From Desmodesmus armatus (Eukaryota; Chlorophyta; Chlorophyceae; Sphaeropleales; Scenedesmaceae), in the NCBI GenBank assembly GCA_007449985.2, contig VIIQ02000147.1, positions 1-64,000 on the forward strand: a stretch of 64,000 nucleotides of DNA. Reading direction: 5' to 3'. The notes beneath the pieces are model-generated. The model was given only the letters and a program-made list of their open reading frames with translations, was not told the origin of the DNA and did no database searches. This document shows positions 60,387 to 64,000 of this stretch, one piece after another. The position numbers were made by a program, and so were the translations under genes. Each line of letters opens with the position of its first letter. Position 1 is the stretch's first letter.

Positions 60387-62877
60387 CTGGCAAAGCTGGC
60401 AGCTGCAGCTATTATGCTATGATAAGCTACGATGATTTGTGCCAGAGCTGTGTCCAGCTACTGGTGGGGATCAAAGTGCCAAGGGTGGGACTCTGCCCAG
60501 GATTCTGCTGTCGCTGAAAAACGAGCAGCAGCGCGCACAGTAGTCACTGCTGCCAAGCTCGAAACGATAGTGAAGCAATATGTATCAGATCACAGCCACA
60601 CCGGCGCTAAAACAGCTTCGTGAGGGCTACAGATCATGCCTCGTGTTTCCCGGGTTGTGTGTGGGAACAGCTGATATAGTGGACCGCCTGCAAAACCCAA
60701 AGCATCAATTCCTGAGTCTATCTGAGCTGCTCAGCACAGGGCCTTGCAGTTTCGGAGGAGGGGTTTTGCCTCGGTGATCCCAGTAACAAGTAAGTGATTC
60801 AGGTGATCTGAGGGCTCTCAGGCCAAGCAGACGGGGTGTTGCAGACAGTCTGACATTACAGAAATGTACCAAGGCTCATGTTGCATGGCAAAGCTCAACA
60901 GCCTCAACAGCAACCCTCCTTGTGTCTGTTCCGCTTGCCTCCGGGTGGATCCTCAGCTAATCTTTCACCTCTGATGATCTCCGAAAATCAACAATAGCTG
61001 GTGGTCTCAGTCAACGTCACAGTCAAGCGACACCGGATCAGCTGCTTGCCCTTGTAAACCTCCTGCAACCTCCGGCCCAACCCCCTCACCATATAGACTG
61101 CCCCTTGCCCTGGCCTGGCATAAAATATGGGGGGGGGGGGGTGGATGTGATCAAGGTGTTGCAAGGGACAAGCCTGTTGGTGCAACAGCAGCGTGCCAAC
61201 ATTCACCAGCAGCTGCAGCTGCAGTAGCAACAGCAATGATTTACCTGCTGGGGCTGCCTTGAGGTGCTTCCCCTCTGCAACACTGCTCCTGCAGAAGCTG
61301 TGCTGGCCTGTGCTGAGGGCAAGAGGTGTGAGGAGGCTGCGATGGCCAGCACTGATGGCTACAGGGGGAAAGCGCTTCAGGGAGAGGGGCAATGCAGGAC
61401 TGGCAAAACAGGATTCAGGGAGAGGGGCAATCCTGTTTTGCCAGTCCTGCATTGCCCCTCTCCTTGAAGGCTCCCCCCTATAGCTAGTCAGCAAGTAAAG
61501 CGCCAGTCGCCGTGCATATCTTTGCCTGCTTTAGTCGCAAGTGCCACCTGCAAAGAATCCAAGGTCCTGCATATGCCTGGCCTCATGTCCAGCAGCTGCT
61601 ACATGGCTGTCATTGCAGCAGGCCGCCTTGCTGTGCACGAGCGAGTCGCCATACCCAGCAGCAGCGAGAACAGTGGCGCCAACAGCAATCATTCAATCAA
61701 TCAACGTGACCGCCAACAACAGCCGCTGCGACAATGACAGCAGCAACAGCGGGCCCAGCCTGGGGTGCTGCCAGCTGCCAACTGATCAGGGCCTGAAAGA
61801 CTGTTTGCTGGGGATGGGACATGCCTTGACATCAGCAGCCTTCTGTACCAGCACCAATGACAGACAAGCCAGCTTTAGTCCACACTTGCTGGTGAATGCT
61901 TGACTCCAACGAGTATGATTATCTACAATTCCACACCTGCAATAGTTGCAGTAATACGGCATGCAGCTCAACAGGTATGTACACCCCAAGGCTCCCTGGG
62001 GAAAGCAGTCCGATATGTACATACATCCTAAATTACTCTGTGCTGCTGAATCCGTTTAGGTCCTACAGTAGTGCTGTCGTGCCTCCTGAGGCACTACACT
62101 GCATGCCATGATCATAGATCGCACGTGCATTTGCGGCATGTGCCCAATACACAGTACCCAGGAGAGGCAAGGGGTACCACATATCGACATACAAAACAGC
62201 TTTGCTAGACGTGCTGAACACTTGAGCTGGGCCTTGAGCCTCTATTCTGCTAGTGCTCTTGCGATCGATGCAGATAGCCACGCAATTGGCAGCCACGCCC
62301 ATGAGCTGCCCAGCTAGGTCACCCTAACTTAAGTTAGCCTTTTCAACTTTTCTTGTCGTCCAAGGGATGGGACGAGGTCCCAGGCCCGGGCAGGTCCCGT
62401 TAGGGTCTACTACACTAAGTCCCCTCGTTTGGCTAATTTCCATTCAGTCGCGACCCAACGCAGCTATCGCACTCAGACAAACGTAGGTTTTTCCTTTGCT
62501 TGACGCACTCTGCAGGCAAGTGTGCTGCCGGTTTCTTACGGTTTCACAGCAAACTGCTGGCTGCCTCGCAAGCAACTCCGACAAGAAACGCAGATCACAA
62601 CATCTGACAACAACCTTGCTTACCAACAGGGACGCAGAGCGCAATTGCAGCCACTTTCTGGACCAGTCAAACGTAAGCTGTCCCATTGCTGCCTATCTTC
62701 TGAGCCTGGCCTGCATTTGGCGTGCCAATGCAACCTTGCTGGCGCCGTTATTGCAATGCGCGCAGCAGCTGGATCCAGATGCTCCGATTCAAGTATGCAG
62801 CCTCTGATCCAACCGCGATGTCCATGCTGTTCTTCCTCCATGCTGTGTCCCACAGGCTGACTTCAACGCATACAACC
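60387..62877. other. Intergenic region upstream of V-ATPase C and the last gene
   Basis: 2.5 kb between divergent starts. It contains the 61381-61463 hairpin, a 14-bp perfect palindrome CTAACTTAAGTTAG at 62324-62337 and several short frames without domains. A minus-strand frame ending near 60988 reads KQLIRCRLTVTLTETTSYC at its end and could be a terminal exon, but no partner exons were found. Confidence 0.45.
61381..61463. repeat. Perfect 35-bp hairpin with 13-nt loop
   Basis: Arms 61381-61415 and 61429-61463 are exact inverse complements. Pairing continues outward about six more bases with one mismatch. The loop (61416-61428) repeats part of the left arm (GGGAGAGGGGC). No coding content is seen. 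Confidence 0.92.
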
Positions 62878-63919
62878 ATGCAGCAGCACGGCAAGGTCTT
62901 GGCCGTCCTGGCCCTGGCAGCCCTAGCCAGCAGCGCCCTGGGCTGCAGCATCACCGGCACTGAGGTCACCAAGGTGTCTGCTGCCTTCAAGCCCGCTGAC
63001 AGCAGTGCCTACAGCCTCGCCGACGTCAAGGATCACTTCGGAAACATGAACGGCATCAGCTTCGTGTCCAACACGGACAGCACCTACACCTGCGTGGATG
63101 CACGTGGAGATGATGCCTTCCTGAGCACACCAGGGTGAGGGGGCGGGGGGGGGGGGGGGGGGCAGCAGTGACAGCAGCAGCCAATAGAAGGCTGGATTAT
63201 GTTGTTTGGTTCGCCCTGGCCTGATGCTTGAGGTGTAGCGCACTGTGCCTCGTAGGTGGCAGGCCATTGGGTGTCCCTGCCAACTACCGCATGAATGCAT
63301 TTCTGCCCTGTGTCCTCAATGCGGGCAGAAAACATTCGCACGTGTGCACAGGGCTGATGCAGCGCTTCTGACACTCTCATGCCTGCCTGCGCTGCCTCTG
63401 TCTTTCTGTCTGTCTGTCTGTCTACAGTGGTGACTATGCTGAGCTGGCAGAGGCTGCCTACATCTTCTACGAGCAGATGTGAGTGCCAAACAAGGGGCCT
63501 GAAAGTGCATTCATCGCCCCTTGGGGATGGGGATCCGGCGTTGGCGCGAGCAGGGATGTGGGTTTGAGCATGAGGTGCTGCCACATGCTCTGCGTACTCA
63601 TTCACCACAGCGCATCATTGCCGTAGGCATCGACCACATTTTAAACACATTCAGGGGAAAGCGGCTGGTGGAGCAGCTAGCACTACCGCATGGGGTGCAC
63701 CCTTCTGCTGCCGCTGCAGCAGCAACAGCACCAGTCCATGTGCGCTTTGTGCTGACATCTCCTTGCCGCTCCTCTGCGGACCCCTGCAGCCTTCTAACCC
63801 CTGTGCTGCTTCTGCTGCCATCCTCACCCCCCCCCGCCCCCGTGCAGTGCCGTGAGGCCCAATGCCACTAGTGTGGCCCACCTCTTCAGGAGCTTCATGG
63901 ACAAGGTGGCAACACCCAG
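62878..63919 (+). CDS. Secreted protein of unknown family, 5' part
   Basis: Exons 62878-63134, 63428-63478 and 63848-63919 join in phase with GT-AG borders; a donor after 63919 sends the gene past the window edge. The start is chosen at the ATG opening a clean signal peptide (MQQHGKVLAVLALAALASSA, cleavage near ALG-C). The mature part has few cysteines and reads AFKPADSSAYSLADVKDHFG, then TYTCVDARGDDAFLSTPG, GDYAELAEAAYIFYEQ, AVRPNATSVAHLFRSFMDK. I do not recognise a domain. The second acceptor is preceded by a short TCTG repeat in place of a normal pyrimidine tract. Secretion is inferred from the signal peptide only. Confidence 0.65.
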
Positions 63920-64000
63920 GTGAGACATCAGCACACCAAAACACATTAACCCTCATGTCCCAACTTAATTCCTGCTGGTACACAGAAAACACATGGCAAT

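Overview
The window looks like nuclear DNA of a green alga, most likely a chlorophyte of the Scenedesmus/Tetradesmus or Chlamydomonas kind. This is inferred from GT-AG introns in every gene, a plant-type V-ATPase subunit C, an OPR-RAP organelle RNA-binding protein (a family greatly expanded in Chlorophyceae), pervasive CAG/CTG tracts and one TGTAA motif. The species was not tested. I joined exons by hand and used reading phase as the check.

Layout: 170-1690 is a fragmentary helical-repeat gene. 2.3-20.7 kb holds three related genes for secreted proteins with six-cysteine Sushi-like modules and long low-complexity tails: A (+, 2331-6154), B (-, 8472-14752) and C (+, 16208-20654). B and C are divergent. 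23-27.7 kb is a CCDC25 orthologue (-). 28.4-42.5 kb is a large class 3 lipase (+) whose 3.8-kb intron holds two near-identical 0.69-kb inverted-repeat elements. 43-44.1 kb has unidentified coding-like exons. 44.5-47.3 kb is ribosomal protein eL37 (+). 49.8-53.2 kb is an OPR-RAP protein (-). 54.1-60.4 kb is V-ATPase subunit C (-). 62.9 kb to the window end is the 5' part of a secreted-protein gene (+).

The most unusual feature is shared by five genes (A, B, CCDC25, lipase and V-ATPase C). Their introns carry extra partial copies of the adjacent exon, always including a splice junction: either acceptor plus the 5' part of the exon, or the 3' part of the exon plus donor. The copies recur every 100-260 bp. 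I count about 30 such decoy half-exons. The largest arrays are seven copies of a Sushi half-module exon in gene B and seven copies of a lipase exon. Many introns also have G-runs just after the donor, C-runs before the acceptor, and sense-strand CTG runs at the acceptor. Three long, nearly perfect hairpins (25.2, 54.9 and 61.4 kb) are candidates for small-RNA precursors or foldback elements.

The genes do not form a pathway. The three Sushi-like genes are a local paralogous cluster, probably for extracellular matrix or cell wall. The others are housekeeping (eL37, V-ATPase C), organelle RNA (OPR), lipid (lipase) and CCDC25.
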